Assembly: GCF_022170785.1 (NCBI RefSeq)
Contig: NZ_CP081870.1
Location: 4,235,346-4,299,345, forward strand
Source: Rossellomorea marisflavi
GTDB lineage: Bacteria; Bacillota; Bacilli; Bacillales; Bacillaceae_B
Reading direction: 5' to 3'
DNA: 64,000 nucleotides
How positions within the stretch are numbered: position 1 is the first letter of the stretch; each line of letters begins with the position of its first letter. Both the position numbers and the translations under genes were made by a program. Positions 8,611 to 20,376 of this stretch are shown in pieces. The notes under the pieces are model-generated. The model searched no databases and had not been told where the DNA came from. It was given only the letters and a program-made list of their open reading frames with translations.

Positions 8611-9966
8611 TCACTTCAACCCCTGCGGAAACGTAAACACATTGAACGGGTCATATTTTCGATTGATCCGGTTGAGCGCCGGGGCGTTCCCTCCAAAATA
8701 CTCCCTCTCATAGTTCGGTAGATTGCTAATGGGAAAATTAACAAACGATCCCCTCGTAATGGGTTTGATGGATCGGAAACGTTCCTGGACCCATTCGCGG
8801 TTGACCTTGGCGACACAGTCGTCCGTCCAGACGGATTGAATGCCGAGGATATAGCGGGCGTCCCGGAAGAAGAAGGCGGTGTCCCGTTTTCCGACGCTTT
8901 CAATGGCACCGCCCAGGGCATAGAACGAAACGGCGGCGTAGACGGATCCTTCTGCGGGATGTTGGACAAGGTCAGCGATTTTTGAGAGTTCCTTCTCTGA
9001 GTAGTCCCTCTGTACGAATCGACCTGTGGACTTGAACTTTTCTGATGGAGGATAGGTCGCCTCCACCTTCTTCACGGCTTCCAGGAAAGAGGATTCTTCC
9101 AGCTCTTCCCGGTATCCTTCCACCGCCCGGAACGGTTGGAGGAGTGCACTTGCTTCTGCCGGTGTCCCGTAGAAGAACCCCCGCGCGAATATGCCGAGTC
9201 CTTCCCCTTCGGCGTTGTAGAAGCTTGCTACGACGGTCATACGGGGATCGAGGTCCGGAAGCCACTTCTGCCAGATATCCATGACGTTTGCCTGTTTGTC
9301 CTTCGTGGTGCCGACATAGAAAAACTGAACCAATGTAACGGTTGGATTGGTCGGTTCCGGCAACTGGAACGTCATGCCCACCACGACACCGAAGTTCCCG
9401 CTCCCTGCCCCACGGCACGCCCAGAACAGGTCGGCATTCGTGTCCTTATTCGCCTTGATCAGCTTTCCCTGATCGTTAACCAGTTCCAATTCAAGTAAGC
9501 TATCGCACCCGAGTCCTAGGAGCCTGCTCGAGTATCCCCAGCCTCCCCCGAGGGTGAATCCCGACACCCCCACCGTCGGGCATGTCCCACCGGGAAACGC
9601 ATAACCGTTGGACCCGACAAAATCATACACGGCCGTGTTCTTTGCACCGGCCTCCATCCTGAGGAGATTCTTCTCACGATCAAGCTCGAGCCTGTACAGA
9701 CGGCTGATATCGATGACGAGGACGCAGTTCCCGGTGGAATATCCCTCATAGTGATGCCCGCCCGACCGGATACGGATTGGCACACACCGCTTCCTTGCCC
9801 AGCGCACCGCGTTCGCTACATCCTGCTTGTCCCCGCAGTAGACGATGACAAGTGGGAATTTATTGATTGCCCGGTTCCACTCCTGGCGGGACTCTTCATA
9901 TTCTGGCGATTTCGGGGTCACAATTTCACCCGTCAGTCCTTCAAAAAACCATGATTCTAACTTCAT
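8611..9966 (-). CDS. FAD-binding oxidoreductase, berberine-bridge-enzyme type
   Basis: 451 residues: FAD_binding_4 (PCMH-fold) domain from about residue 30 to 200 and a C-terminal BBE domain ending in YDPFNVFTFPQG. Both covalent flavin attachment residues of the bicovalent subgroup are present: the histidine in RSGGHHYEGYS and the cysteine in GGTCPTVGVSG. The family oxidises sugars, alkaloid-like amines or secondary metabolites with O2; the substrate here is unknown. ATG 9966 is chosen because GAGGTG lies 7 bases upstream; the GTG three codons earlier overlaps that site. Single gene, divergent from the bgl operon. Confidence 0.88.
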   Translation of the reverse strand: MKLESWFFEGLTGEIVTPKSPEYEESRQEWNRAINKFPLVIVYCGDKQDVANAVRWARKRCVPIRIRSGGHHYEGYSTGNCVLVIDISRLYRLELDREKNLLRMEAGAKNTAVYDFVGSNGYAFPGGTCPTVGVSGFTLGGGWGYSSRLLGLGCDSLLELELVNDQGKLIKANKDTNADLFWACRGAGSGNFGVVVGMTFQLPEPTNPTVTLVQFFYVGTTKDKQANVMDIWQKWLPDLDPRMTVVASFYNAEGEGLGIFARGFFYGTPAEASALLQPFRAVEGYREELEESSFLEAVKKVEATYPPSEKFKSTGRFVQRDYSEKELSKIADLVQHPAEGSVYAAVSFYALGGAIESVGKRDTAFFFRDARYILGIQSVWTDDCVAKVNREWVQERFRSIKPITRGSFVNFPISNLPNYEREYFGGNAPALNRINRKYDPFNVFTFPQGLK

Positions 9967-10065
9967 ACCTTTCACCTCTATGAATACTTATAACTACTAG
10001 TATCGTATTCATGGCTGGTAGAAAGGTGCGGGGAAGTCCGGTACTATGAGGTGAAAATTACCTTC

Positions 10066-10094
10066 TTGTCAAGACGGGAACCCTGTGCTATAGT
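10066..10094 (+). promoter_or_regulatory. SigA promoter of the bgl operon
   Basis: -35 TTGTCA at 10066-10071 and -10 TATAGT at 10089-10094, exactly 17 bases apart, with a TGn extension (TGC) before the -10. Transcription would start near 10101. Confidence 0.85.
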
Positions 10095-10097
10095 ACC

Positions 10098-10113
10098 TGT
10101 AAGCGTTTTAAAC
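10098..10113 (+). promoter_or_regulatory. CcpA cre site over the bgl transcription start
   Basis: TGTAAGCGTTTTAA matches the cre consensus TGWAANCGNTNWCA closely, and lies at +1 of the promoter above. This position gives catabolite repression by CcpA/HPr-Ser-P in comparable Bacillus operons; the function here is inferred. Confidence 0.7.
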
Positions 10114-10127
10114 AAATACTATTAATT

Positions 10128-10213
10128 GGCGTGTTACTGGTAAAGCAGGCAAGACCAAAATAATTTGCTCCATTCCATCCGTGGAATCGGTGCACATTGT
10201 TTTGGTCTTTTTT
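10128..10213 (+). promoter_or_regulatory. LicT/BglG-type RNA antiterminator (RAT) overlapping an intrinsic terminator
   Basis: The 29-base RAT at 10128-10156 has the family core GTGTTACTGGTAAAGCAGGC and ends in AAGACC. The same AAGACCAAAA (10151-10160) pairs with TTTTGGTCTT (10200-10209) to form a terminator followed by a T-run. RAT and terminator are therefore mutually exclusive: LicT binding to the RAT allows read-through into bglP when beta-glucosides are present. Confidence 0.92.
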
Positions 10214-10249
10214 TATTGTCCTACCAGGCCGCTTCAAGGGGATGAAAAC

Positions 10250-13527
<3,278 letters not shown>

Positions 13528-13541
13528 GACTGCGATAGAAG

Positions 13542-14396
13542 ATGGTGATGAAAGTGAAAGTAGTGAAAATCTTGAATAACAGCCTCGTTCTTTCAAAAGA
13601 TGACCACGGACAAGAAATCATCGTGATGGGCAAGGGACTCGGGTTTAAGAGCAAAGAAGGCGATACGATTCCGGAGGCGGCCATCGAAAAGGTCTTCGTC
13701 CCCAATGATCGTCATTCGAGACAGGAATATATCCACTTACTCCAAAGCATACCGAAAGAACATCTGGAGGCTATCAATGATTCACTAGAACGCATGAAGG
13801 CATACTGGACATACGAACTCGATCAACATGCCACGCTCATGCTCTTCGACCATCTCGCCTTTGCCATCGAGCGTAACGAAAAGGGAATCATCTTACAAAA
13901 TAAATTACTGAACGAGATTCGCTTGCACTACCCGGAAGAGTTCACCGCTGCCATGGTGCTCCTCTCCGATCTAAATAAGCTGTTACCTATGGAGCTTCCT
14001 GAAGAAGAAGCGGGTAATATCGCCTTTCACCTCGTCAATGCGAGAAATGAAGAGGCTCACTTCGAGAATACGATATTAGCGGTCTCCATGCTCAAGGACA
14101 TTCAAAACATCGTCCGCTATCAGCTGAATATCACGCTGGATCCAACCTCTACACGATATAACCGGTTCATCACCCACCTGCAGTACTACATCCGGCGTTT
14201 GATGGAAGACCAACAGCTCAATTCAAAGGATGTTCTATTATTCGATCGATATCGAAGTGAATATCCCGAAGAATATCAATGTGCACAGTCCATATCAACG
14301 TACGGAGAAAAAATGACCGGTAAACCCAGCACGGATGAAGAAGTCTTTTATCTCCTCATCCACCTCATCCGCTTCACGAATTACCAGGATCAATAG
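13542..14396 (+). CDS. licT: Transcriptional antiterminator LicT (BglG family)
   Basis: 284 residues: an RNA-binding CAT domain (first ~58 residues, KILNNSLVLSKDDHGQE), then two PRD domains. The four regulatory histidines are in place: LFDHLAF (about 104), IAFHLVN, FITHLQYY and LLIHLIRF. Phosphorylation by the PTS at PRD1/PRD2 sets its activity; the dimer binds the RAT at 10128-10156. The gene is third in the operon it controls, making a positive feedback loop; in B. subtilis licT sits elsewhere from bglPH. ATG 13548 (MKVKVVK) aligns better with known LicT starts than ATG 13542. Confidence 0.93.
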   Translation: MVMKVKVVKILNNSLVLSKDDHGQEIIVMGKGLGFKSKEGDTIPEAAIEKVFVPNDRHSRQEYIHLLQSIPKEHLEAINDSLERMKAYWTYELDQHATLMLFDHLAFAIERNEKGIILQNKLLNEIRLHYPEEFTAAMVLLSDLNKLLPMELPEEEAGNIAFHLVNARNEEAHFENTILAVSMLKDIQNIVRYQLNITLDPTSTRYNRFITHLQYYIRRLMEDQQLNSKDVLLFDRYRSEYPEEYQCAQSISTYGEKMTGKPSTDEEVFYLLIHLIRFTNYQDQ

Positions 14397-14398
14397 AA

Positions 14399-14430
14399 GA
14401 AAGACCAGCGGTTATCGCTGGTTTTTTTTC
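14399..14430 (+). terminator. Terminator of the bglP-bglH-licT operon
   Basis: Stem ACCAGCG / CGCTGGT with a GTTAT loop, then eight T residues, just after the licT stop. Confidence 0.9.
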
Positions 14431-14469
14431 ATGAAAAAAGCCGGCACTCCATTGAGTACCAGCTTCCCA

Positions 14470-14940
14470 TCAATCCCGGTCCCTTGCCTGCTGGGTATCC
14501 CGGATATTCTTCTGGATCGTGATGGCTGAGAACAGGCTCAGCACGAAGGACATGGCATAGAAGCCTTTTTCGCTGAGGATGATGCTTCCCGCGTTGTAAA
14601 GGCCGATTCCGACGAGGGCGATGGCAATGATCATCGCGACCCAGCTGAGACCGTAGTAGATGCCCGATACGGGAATGTCTTCTTCTTTATCGCGCACCGC
14701 TTTTTGCAGGGATACTGCAGAGTACAGGCCGAAGATGAGGACAGCGAAGTAGTAACCTTTCTCATTGAGCTCCATACCGGCGTTGAAAAGGCCGATCAGG
14801 TAAGCGCCCAATCCGATGATGAGGGCCGCCCAGCTTGCGCCTTTAAACGCAGCAGTAGGTTCCCCTTCCTTGCGTTCCACCTTTGGTTTCGGCTTCTTCT
14901 CCTCGTTCTGTACAAACGGGTTATCATTCAAGTCTGCCAT
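14470..14940 (-). CDS. YiaA/YiaB-family inner-membrane protein
   Basis: 156 residues. After a charged Lys/Glu-rich N-terminus (about 30 residues) come two tandem copies of the two-helix yiaAB domain, each with a GxGLFNAG / GIGLYNAG turn and an SAxSLQKxxRD / SAITIQKNIRD ending, at about residues 34-85 and 95-150. That gives four membrane helices. Role unknown in any organism as far as I know. ATG 14940 has AGGAGAG upstream. Lies alone between two convergent or unrelated units. Confidence 0.8.
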   Translation of the reverse strand: MADLNDNPFVQNEEKKPKPKVERKEGEPTAAFKGASWAALIIGLGAYLIGLFNAGMELNEKGYYFAVLIFGLYSAVSLQKAVRDKEEDIPVSGIYYGLSWVAMIIAIALVGIGLYNAGSIILSEKGFYAMSFVLSLFSAITIQKNIRDTQQARDRD

Positions 14941-15124
14941 TCGTTTCTCTCCTTTTATAAAAGCATGATAAATGCGTATTCCAGAACATATTATAGCAAT
15001 TATTTTACATAAATTGTTTAAACAGGGGACAATTCGTGACTTTTGATGTGCCCTTATTTAGGATATTCTCTTGCTTCCTTGTTCTAGTACCTTATTTTAG
15101 CAATTGGTAAACCTTTACTTGATT

Positions 15125-15168
15125 CAAAAGTCCCCCTGATTCCGTAATAGGATTCAGGGGGACTTTTG
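15125..15168 (-). terminator. Terminator of the membrane-bound hydrolase gene
   Basis: A 19-base stem with one mismatch (CAAAAGTCCCCCTGA arm at 15125 and its complement ending 15168) around a six-base loop, nine bases after the stop at 15177. The ends give a U-run on either strand. Confidence 0.85.
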
Positions 15169-15176
15169 TGTGGACC

Positions 15177-17192
15177 TTATAAAATGGTATACAGCGTCGT
15201 ATTGGCCACCGTGATCAAGGTGATAAGCACGGTATTGAGGAACGCCCCGACATAGACGTTACCGGTCTTACGGTAGAAGTAGCGATTGAAGATCGATGCC
15301 ACAAGCAGGACGGGTACGAGTCCGATCACGATGATGGAAGACAGTGATTCAGACGGGTATCCGGCTGTTCCTGTGGTAAACAACAATCCGTATTGATACA
15401 CAAGGTACAAGATTAATCCTCCGATGAAGTGGAGCGCAGAAATCACATACCCTTTGAATCCATCGTACTTGGTGGTTGCCGTATTCATATTCACCGACAA
15501 ACCGACGATGAAGTAATAAATGAAGAAGAGCGGCGCATACTTGAGCAGGGCGAAGAGATGATGCCCTTCAAACGTCTTCACGGCCACCGTCCAGATACGG
15601 AAGTCGACCTTGAAGATCCCGTCGATAAGGTAAAGGATCCCGTAGCCGATCCCGACTGCGATAAGGACGGTCACAAGGGAAGCCACGACCGATTTCACAC
15701 TAGCCTTCACGCCATAGCTTGAGATGGTAGCGCCCTCGGGTTTTTTCGAAATATAGTGATACCCTATCATCATCATAAGGGTGATTAATGCCACATTGAT
15801 GGCCCAGTAGAGGATCGGATTCACAGTCGGTGCGCCGAAGAACTGCGTCGTTTCCGTTAACTTACCTTGATAGCGGAGGAAGACGTATTGGATGATGCTC
15901 AACATCAGCATAATTGGTGCCAGCACCCCGATGTTGCGGTCGGTCTTTTTCATGACGGAGGCAATGACCCCGATGGCAGACAGGGCAATGAGGACCATGC
16001 TGATCTGCCTTAACAGCCTCATACCGGATACATCACCGCTATAGAGAGCCGAGAAGAAGAGGGCCGGGAATAGACCGCCGATCACCACTAGGATCAATCC
16101 GGCGACCTTTGCCCCGTTCGACGTTGGACCAGGCAGCGGTTCCGGGAATTTCGTCCTCACATTCTTCAGGAACGGAAGACGTGAAAGGAGCGAAATGAGC
16201 GGCACGAATAATAGGAAGAATCCGACCAGGGCGACGAAAGAGAACCACTCTTTGTACATCCAGCTTTGCCCTGACGTGTCGTTAAGCGTATCGCTATAGT
16301 CTGCGAATGCCTGGCTGTAGAAATCAATGGCATATCCCGTTGAGGTCTTGGAGAAGTGATTCCACGGATGGGTCTCATTCGGTTCATAGATGACCCTTTT
16401 GCCACCGTTCACATCGTAGATCTTCCCTGCCTTTGGAGCGCTTAGATCACCGACGAAGCTTTTTCCTTCCTCTGTGTTGATATAATCCTTCTTCACAACG
16501 GATGCCCCGGCAGCAGTCGCATCGGCATCAAAGAAGAACTCATCATACTTTCCGGCAATCTTCCCTGAGAATCTCGGGCCATACGACTGATTGATGGCCT
16601 CAAGGCTGTACTCCATCGTTTTCAGCCACTGATAATCAGACCCCATGGTCAGGGAACTGAAGATCTTCCTGACCCCTGTCTTCTGGAAGTCGGCTTCATC
16701 GAGCATCACGGCATGCGTAGAGGAGAATCCACCCATGGAGTGCCCGGACACGGCGATGATCCCATTGCCTTCACCGTCCTTCAGCACGAAGTCCTGATCA
16801 TACATATATTGCACGGCATCATACATGGAAAACGGCCAGAACGAGAAGAACGGAACCGGCTTTTCCATCGTACCCGTCGAATGCCCGTGATCATACTGAT
16901 CGAGGGCAAGGACCACATAGCCCCGCTTCGACATTTCAATGGCCTGGGCATCCTGCATCTCGGCAGAGTTCAGGTACCCATGGGTCGCGACGATGGCGGG
17001 CCTTGGATTTTCATCGGCCCCGTCAGGTTTATAGAGCAGCCCCGACAGTTCCCCCCTTGGAGTGTCAAAGTAGATGCGTGATACATCGACCTTGCCGTTT
17101 GAGTTATTGAAGCGGGATGCTCCCACGCTTCCAACGAGAATCAACACCAGTGACACGAGCAACAGAACGACGGTTTTCTTTGATTTTCCCAT
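15177..17192 (-). CDS. Alpha/beta hydrolase with polytopic membrane C-terminus
   Basis: 671 residues. One N-terminal membrane anchor (about 8-27), an extracytoplasmic-looking alpha/beta-hydrolase domain (serine aminopeptidase S33-like: THGYLNS, ALDQYDHGHS, nucleophile elbow GHSMGGFS near residue 150), then from about residue 300 some eight to ten membrane helices. The fusion resembles a membrane-integrated esterase or acyl-chain hydrolase, but I do not recognise a characterised homologue. ATG 17192 has AGGGGGAT upstream. A strong promoter and a terminator hairpin lie in its 150-base leader, implying conditional read-through. Confidence 0.82.
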   Translation of the reverse strand: MGKSKKTVVLLLVSLVLILVGSVGASRFNNSNGKVDVSRIYFDTPRGELSGLLYKPDGADENPRPAIVATHGYLNSAEMQDAQAIEMSKRGYVVLALDQYDHGHSTGTMEKPVPFFSFWPFSMYDAVQYMYDQDFVLKDGEGNGIIAVSGHSMGGFSSTHAVMLDEADFQKTGVRKIFSSLTMGSDYQWLKTMEYSLEAINQSYGPRFSGKIAGKYDEFFFDADATAAGASVVKKDYINTEEGKSFVGDLSAPKAGKIYDVNGGKRVIYEPNETHPWNHFSKTSTGYAIDFYSQAFADYSDTLNDTSGQSWMYKEWFSFVALVGFFLLFVPLISLLSRLPFLKNVRTKFPEPLPGPTSNGAKVAGLILVVIGGLFPALFFSALYSGDVSGMRLLRQISMVLIALSAIGVIASVMKKTDRNIGVLAPIMLMLSIIQYVFLRYQGKLTETTQFFGAPTVNPILYWAINVALITLMMMIGYHYISKKPEGATISSYGVKASVKSVVASLVTVLIAVGIGYGILYLIDGIFKVDFRIWTVAVKTFEGHHLFALLKYAPLFFIYYFIVGLSVNMNTATTKYDGFKGYVISALHFIGGLILYLVYQYGLLFTTGTAGYPSESLSSIIVIGLVPVLLVASIFNRYFYRKTGNVYVGAFLNTVLITLITVANTTLYTIL

Positions 17193-17260
17193 CTTATCCC
17201 CCTGTGACGTTTTATTTCTATATTTATTCCGATATACGAAATATTAGCCCATACCCAGCG

Positions 17261-17315
17261 AAAAAAAGACACACCAAGCCCCTTGAATAAGGAATTCAAG
17301 GTCATGAATGTGTCT
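17261..17315 (-). terminator. Terminator hairpin in the leader of the membrane hydrolase
   Basis: In the minus-strand transcript, AGACACA (17315-17309) pairs with TGTGTCT (17273-17267), and an inner stem CCTTGAAT/ATTCAAGG (17301-17294 with 17288-17281) has a five-base loop. Seven U residues follow at 17267-17261. It lies between the promoter at 17350-17378 and the gene start at 17192. Confidence 0.75.
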
Positions 17316-17349
17316 CACGGTCTCCTCACGGCGTATCAACTTGAAATTA

Positions 17350-17378
17350 ATTCTATACTCGAAAGAAAACGCTGTCAA
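17350..17378 (-). promoter_or_regulatory. Consensus SigA promoter for the hydrolase leader or a small RNA
   Basis: On the minus strand, -35 TTGACA (17378-17373) and -10 TAGAAT (17355-17350) are 17 bases apart. The start would be near 17343, giving a transcript of about 80 bases if it stops at the hairpin ending at 17261. Confidence 0.8.
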
Positions 17379-17530
17379 TAAAAATGGTAACTTTTAACCC
17401 ATTACGTTTCACCTGCAAACCTGTTAAAATGCACACTAACTGGATCCAAATGGGGTCAAAGAAAGGGCCAGAGCGCCCGGTTCCCTTGCACTTTTCCTGT
17501 AGAACCATTAAAGTATATACTGGTTGGATT

Positions 17531-17559
17531 TTGACCATTAGCATGTTACTTTTTAATTT
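17531..17559 (+). promoter_or_regulatory. Candidate promoter of the dihydrouridine synthase gene
   Basis: -35 TTGACC at 17531-17536 and -10 TAATTT at 17554-17559 with a 17-base spacer, 43 bases before the start codon. The -10 is a modest match. Confidence 0.5.
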
Positions 17560-17601
17560 TGGGAAATGCGATTTCCCTCAAGGAAAGGGTTTAACGATAC
17601 A

Positions 17602-18600
17602 ATGAAAGATAATTTTTGGCATGAGTTACCTCGGCCGTTTTTTATACTGGCACCAATGGAAGCCGTGACCGATGTGGTATTCCGCCACGTCGTAAGTGAA
17701 GCGGCACGACCTGATGTATTTTTCACAGAGTTTACGAATACAGAAAGCTACTGTCACCCGAAGGGCAAGGACAGCGTTCGCGGCCGTCTCACGTTCACCG
17801 ATGACGAGCAGCCGCTTGTCGCCCATATCTGGGGAGACAAGCCTGAATACTTCCGTCAGATGAGCATCGGAATGGCGGAAATGGGCTTCAGTGGCATCGA
17901 CATCAATATGGGATGTCCCGTGCAGAATGTGGCCGCCAATGGGAAAGGATCCGGCCTCATCCGCCGTCCCGACACAGCAGCCGAACTGATCCAAGCTGCA
18001 AAAGCCGGCGGACTTCCCGTGAGCGTGAAGACCCGCCTCGGCTACACTGAAGTGGACGAATGGCATGACTGGCTCAAGCATCTCCTTGAGCAGGATATCG
18101 TCAACCTATCCATCCACCTCAGGACGAAAAAAGAAATGAGCAACGTGGACGCCCACTGGGAACTGATCCCCGAGATCAAGAAGCTGCGCGACGAAATTGC
18201 ACCAAACACGCTTCTGACAATCAACGGAGACATTGCCGACCGTCAACAAGGGCTTGAGCTCGCCGAAAAATACGGAGTCGACGGCATCATGATCGGACGC
18301 GGAATCTTCCAAAACCCGTTCGCCTTCGAAACCGAGAAGAAAGAGCACAGCAGCCAGGAGCTCCTTGAACTCCTCCGCCTCCAGCTCGACCTTCACGACA
18401 AATACAACGACGAACTCGAACCACGCCCATTCAAACCGCTCCGCCGCTTCTTCAAAATCTACGTCCGCGGCTTCAAAGGCGCAAGCGAACTCCGCAACCG
18501 CCTCATGGAAACCGAATCGACAGATGAAGTACGTGCGTTATTGGATGAATATGCAGAGAAAATCGGGATTCAGGAAGAGAAGGGATTCTCGGTCACCTGA
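17602..18600 (+). CDS. tRNA-dihydrouridine synthase
   Basis: 332 residues, TIM-barrel flavoenzyme that reduces uridines in tRNA D-loops with NADPH. Family marks: [13 protein letters not shown] at the N-terminus, NMGCPVQNV with the catalytic cysteine near residue 96, the FMN-binding VKTRLGY, and the phosphate-binding [13 protein letters not shown] near 235. It looks more like B. subtilis YfjN than DusB. Start ATG 17602 is preceded by AAGGAAAGGG; an upstream in-frame start would extend into the promoter. Single gene with its own terminator. Confidence 0.93.
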   Translation: MKDNFWHELPRPFFILAPMEAVTDVVFRHVVSEAARPDVFFTEFTNTESYCHPKGKDSVRGRLTFTDDEQPLVAHIWGDKPEYFRQMSIGMAEMGFSGIDINMGCPVQNVAANGKGSGLIRRPDTAAELIQAAKAGGLPVSVKTRLGYTEVDEWHDWLKHLLEQDIVNLSIHLRTKKEMSNVDAHWELIPEIKKLRDEIAPNTLLTINGDIADRQQGLELAEKYGVDGIMIGRGIFQNPFAFETEKKEHSSQELLELLRLQLDLHDKYNDELEPRPFKPLRRFFKIYVRGFKGASELRNRLMETESTDEVRALLDEYAEKIGIQEEKGFSVT

Positions 18601-18606
18601 TTGGAT

Positions 18607-18637
18607 GAAGAAGAGCCCACGGGCTCTTCTTTTTTTC
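18607..18637 (+). terminator. Terminator of the dihydrouridine synthase gene
   Basis: GAAGAAGAGCC / GGCTCTTCTT stem with a CACG loop and seven T residues, immediately after the stop. Confidence 0.92.
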
Positions 18638-18724
18638 ATTGACTTTATCCCCTTTTTTCACTACTATTCCAAATAGTTACATAGATTTGGTTGAATGCAT
18701 CCAACCAGTGAAGGAGGCGGAACG

Positions 18725-19306
18725 ATGGAACTGATTAACCACTTCATCAAAGGATTACAAGAGCATCTATTGCCAGAAGAATTGGAAGAACTCCAAAAAT
18801 CACACGGTGCCAGCCCACAAGACCTTGAGGAGCTTAGACGACTCTACCCAGACTGTCCCGAATCCCTCCTGTCCCTGCTTGAAAACATCGACGGGACGTT
18901 CTGGAGACAATACGGCGAAGAAAAGATCGCCGTCTGCATCCTCGGTTCCGATGTGGAAGATGGCAGATATCCCTATTACCTCCTCTCCACCCAGCAGATG
19001 ATCGACAGCTCAAAAGAAGAAGTAGACACCTCTTATCTCTCCGAGTACGAAGAAGAAGACGTCGATCCCAGGGTCAATCAAGACGGCCTATATCCCGGCA
19101 CGTACATCCACTTCTCCGACTGTATGAATAACGGAGGCACCTCGAGCCTATTCATCGATTTCAACCCGACCGACCAAGGCGTTTCCGGGCAGATTGTCCG
19201 CTTTTTGCATGATCCGGATGAGTTTAAAGTGATTGCTAACAGTTTTGATGAGTATGTGCAGGGGTTGATTGATGGCGGGTTTGTGTTTTTGGAGGAGGAA
19301 GAGTGA
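18725..19306 (+). CDS. SMI1/KNR4 family protein
   Basis: 193 residues, acidic. The SMI1/KNR4 (SUKH-type) fold is suggested by the LRRLYPDCPESLLSLLENIDG segment near residues 38-60 and the later alternation of strands with FIDFNPTDQGVSGQIV and FDEYVQGLIDGG. In bacteria many SUKH proteins are immunity factors for polymorphic toxins; no toxin gene is adjacent here. ATG 18725 has AAGGAGGCGG upstream. Likely co-transcribed with the MazG-like gene 52 bases downstream. Confidence 0.78.
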   Translation: MELINHFIKGLQEHLLPEELEELQKSHGASPQDLEELRRLYPDCPESLLSLLENIDGTFWRQYGEEKIAVCILGSDVEDGRYPYYLLSTQQMIDSSKEEVDTSYLSEYEEEDVDPRVNQDGLYPGTYIHFSDCMNNGGTSSLFIDFNPTDQGVSGQIVRFLHDPDEFKVIANSFDEYVQGLIDGGFVFLEEEE

Positions 19307-19358
19307 TCGAGAACGATGTGCCCCGCAGAAAAACAACCAGCAAAAGGAGACAACAACC

Positions 19359-19661
19359 ATGAGTGATATCCAACAATTAATGAACAAGATCGACCAGTTC
19401 CGGGACGACCGAAACTGGAGACCGAACCACAATCCAAAAGATCTCGCCATCTCCATTTCCATCGAAGCCGCCGAGCTGCTCGAAGACTTCCAGTGGGTCA
19501 CAAGTGAAGAAGCGCTGGAAGAAAACACTGAAAATATCCGCGAAGAGATTGCCGATATCCTGATTTATTCCCTTACCCTGTGCTCAGAGCTCGGATTTGA
19601 TGTGAAGGAGATCGTGGAAGAAAAGATTGTGAAGAATGGGTTGAAGTACCCTGTAAAATGA
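19359..19661 (+). CDS. MazG-like nucleotide pyrophosphohydrolase
   Basis: 100 residues, the size of a single-domain RS21-C6/MazG-like all-alpha NTP pyrophosphatase. The metal-binding helix pair is visible: SIEAAELLEDFQW (E-x-x-E type, residues about 34-45) and EEIADILIYSLTL (E-x-x-D, about 68-80). Such enzymes hydrolyse (d)NTPs to monophosphates, commonly for house-cleaning. ATG 19359 follows AAAGGAGACAACAACC. Confidence 0.88.
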   Translation: MSDIQQLMNKIDQFRDDRNWRPNHNPKDLAISISIEAAELLEDFQWVTSEEALEENTENIREEIADILIYSLTLCSELGFDVKEIVEEKIVKNGLKYPVK

Positions 19662-19675
19662 ATAGAGTACCATCA

Positions 19676-19710
19676 GAAATACCCCTCCTCATAGCGAGAA
19701 GGGGTATTTC
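19676..19710. terminator. Terminator between the MazG-like gene and cutC
   Basis: Perfect 11-bp stem GAAATACCCCT / AGGGGTATTTC with a 13-base loop between two convergent genes. U-runs are weak on both sides. Confidence 0.7.
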
Positions 19711-19725
19711 CGTTATTTTATCCCA

Positions 19726-20358
19726 TCAATCAACGATTTTTGTACCGTGAGCTTCCCTGACGCCTAACGAATATGTAATTTCCTCCAGATTTCGTGAGGT
19801 CACCCCTCCACCAGGAAGGATCGCAATCCTACCATTTGCATGGGTAATATACGTTTTCAACCGGTCCAGATTATCTTCAATCTTCGTATCAGACGGACCG
19901 CCATGGGTCAGAATGCGGTGGACACCATGCTCCACGAGCCAATCGATGGCCTTCACCTGAGAATCAGCCGTAATCGCATCAAACGCCATGTGAAAGACAA
20001 CTTCAAGACCACTGGCTGCTTCAAGCAGTGTGCTCATGGCTTCCTCATCAATCCAACCGTTTTGAGTCAGGCAGCCGAAGACGACGCCATCGGTTCCAAT
20101 CTCTTTCAGATGGATGATATCCTGCTTCATGATCTCGATTTCATCGACATTGTAGACGAAATCGCCGCCTCTAGGGCGGATCATACTCATGACCTTCACG
20201 TTCCGACTGCGGCAGTAATCCATCGTGACCTGTGCCACACCGGGACTGACCGTCGTTCCACCAACAGCAAGATTATCGCATAACTCCACGCGCTGGGCAC
20301 CTTTTTCAATGGCTTCAGAGACCTTCGTGAAATTCTCAACACAGACTTCCTTCAACAT
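19726..20358 (-). CDS. cutC: Copper homeostasis protein CutC family
   Basis: 210 residues, TIM-barrel CutC family (N-terminal EVCVENFTKVSEAIEKGA, central MIRPRGGDFVY, and RILTHGGPSD). CutC was first linked to copper tolerance in E. coli; its biochemical role is disputed, so the name marks the family only. ATG 20358 has AGGTGAACTAGC upstream. It follows the lipoprotein gene by 18 bases on the same strand, so they may be co-transcribed. Confidence 0.9.
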   Translation of the reverse strand: MLKEVCVENFTKVSEAIEKGAQRVELCDNLAVGGTTVSPGVAQVTMDYCRSRNVKVMSMIRPRGGDFVYNVDEIEIMKQDIIHLKEIGTDGVVFGCLTQNGWIDEEAMSTLLEAASGLEVVFHMAFDAITADSQVKAIDWLVEHGVHRILTHGGPSDTKIEDNLDRLKTYITHANGRIAILPGGGVTSRNLEEITYSLGVREAHGTKIVD

Positions 20359-20376
20359 GCTAGTTCACCTTACTTC

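Noticed and set aside
17384..17605. 73-codon frame in the leader region before the dihydrouridine synthase gene
   Set aside because: It overlaps a promoter and operator-like repeats, lacks a ribosome site and has no recognisable composition.
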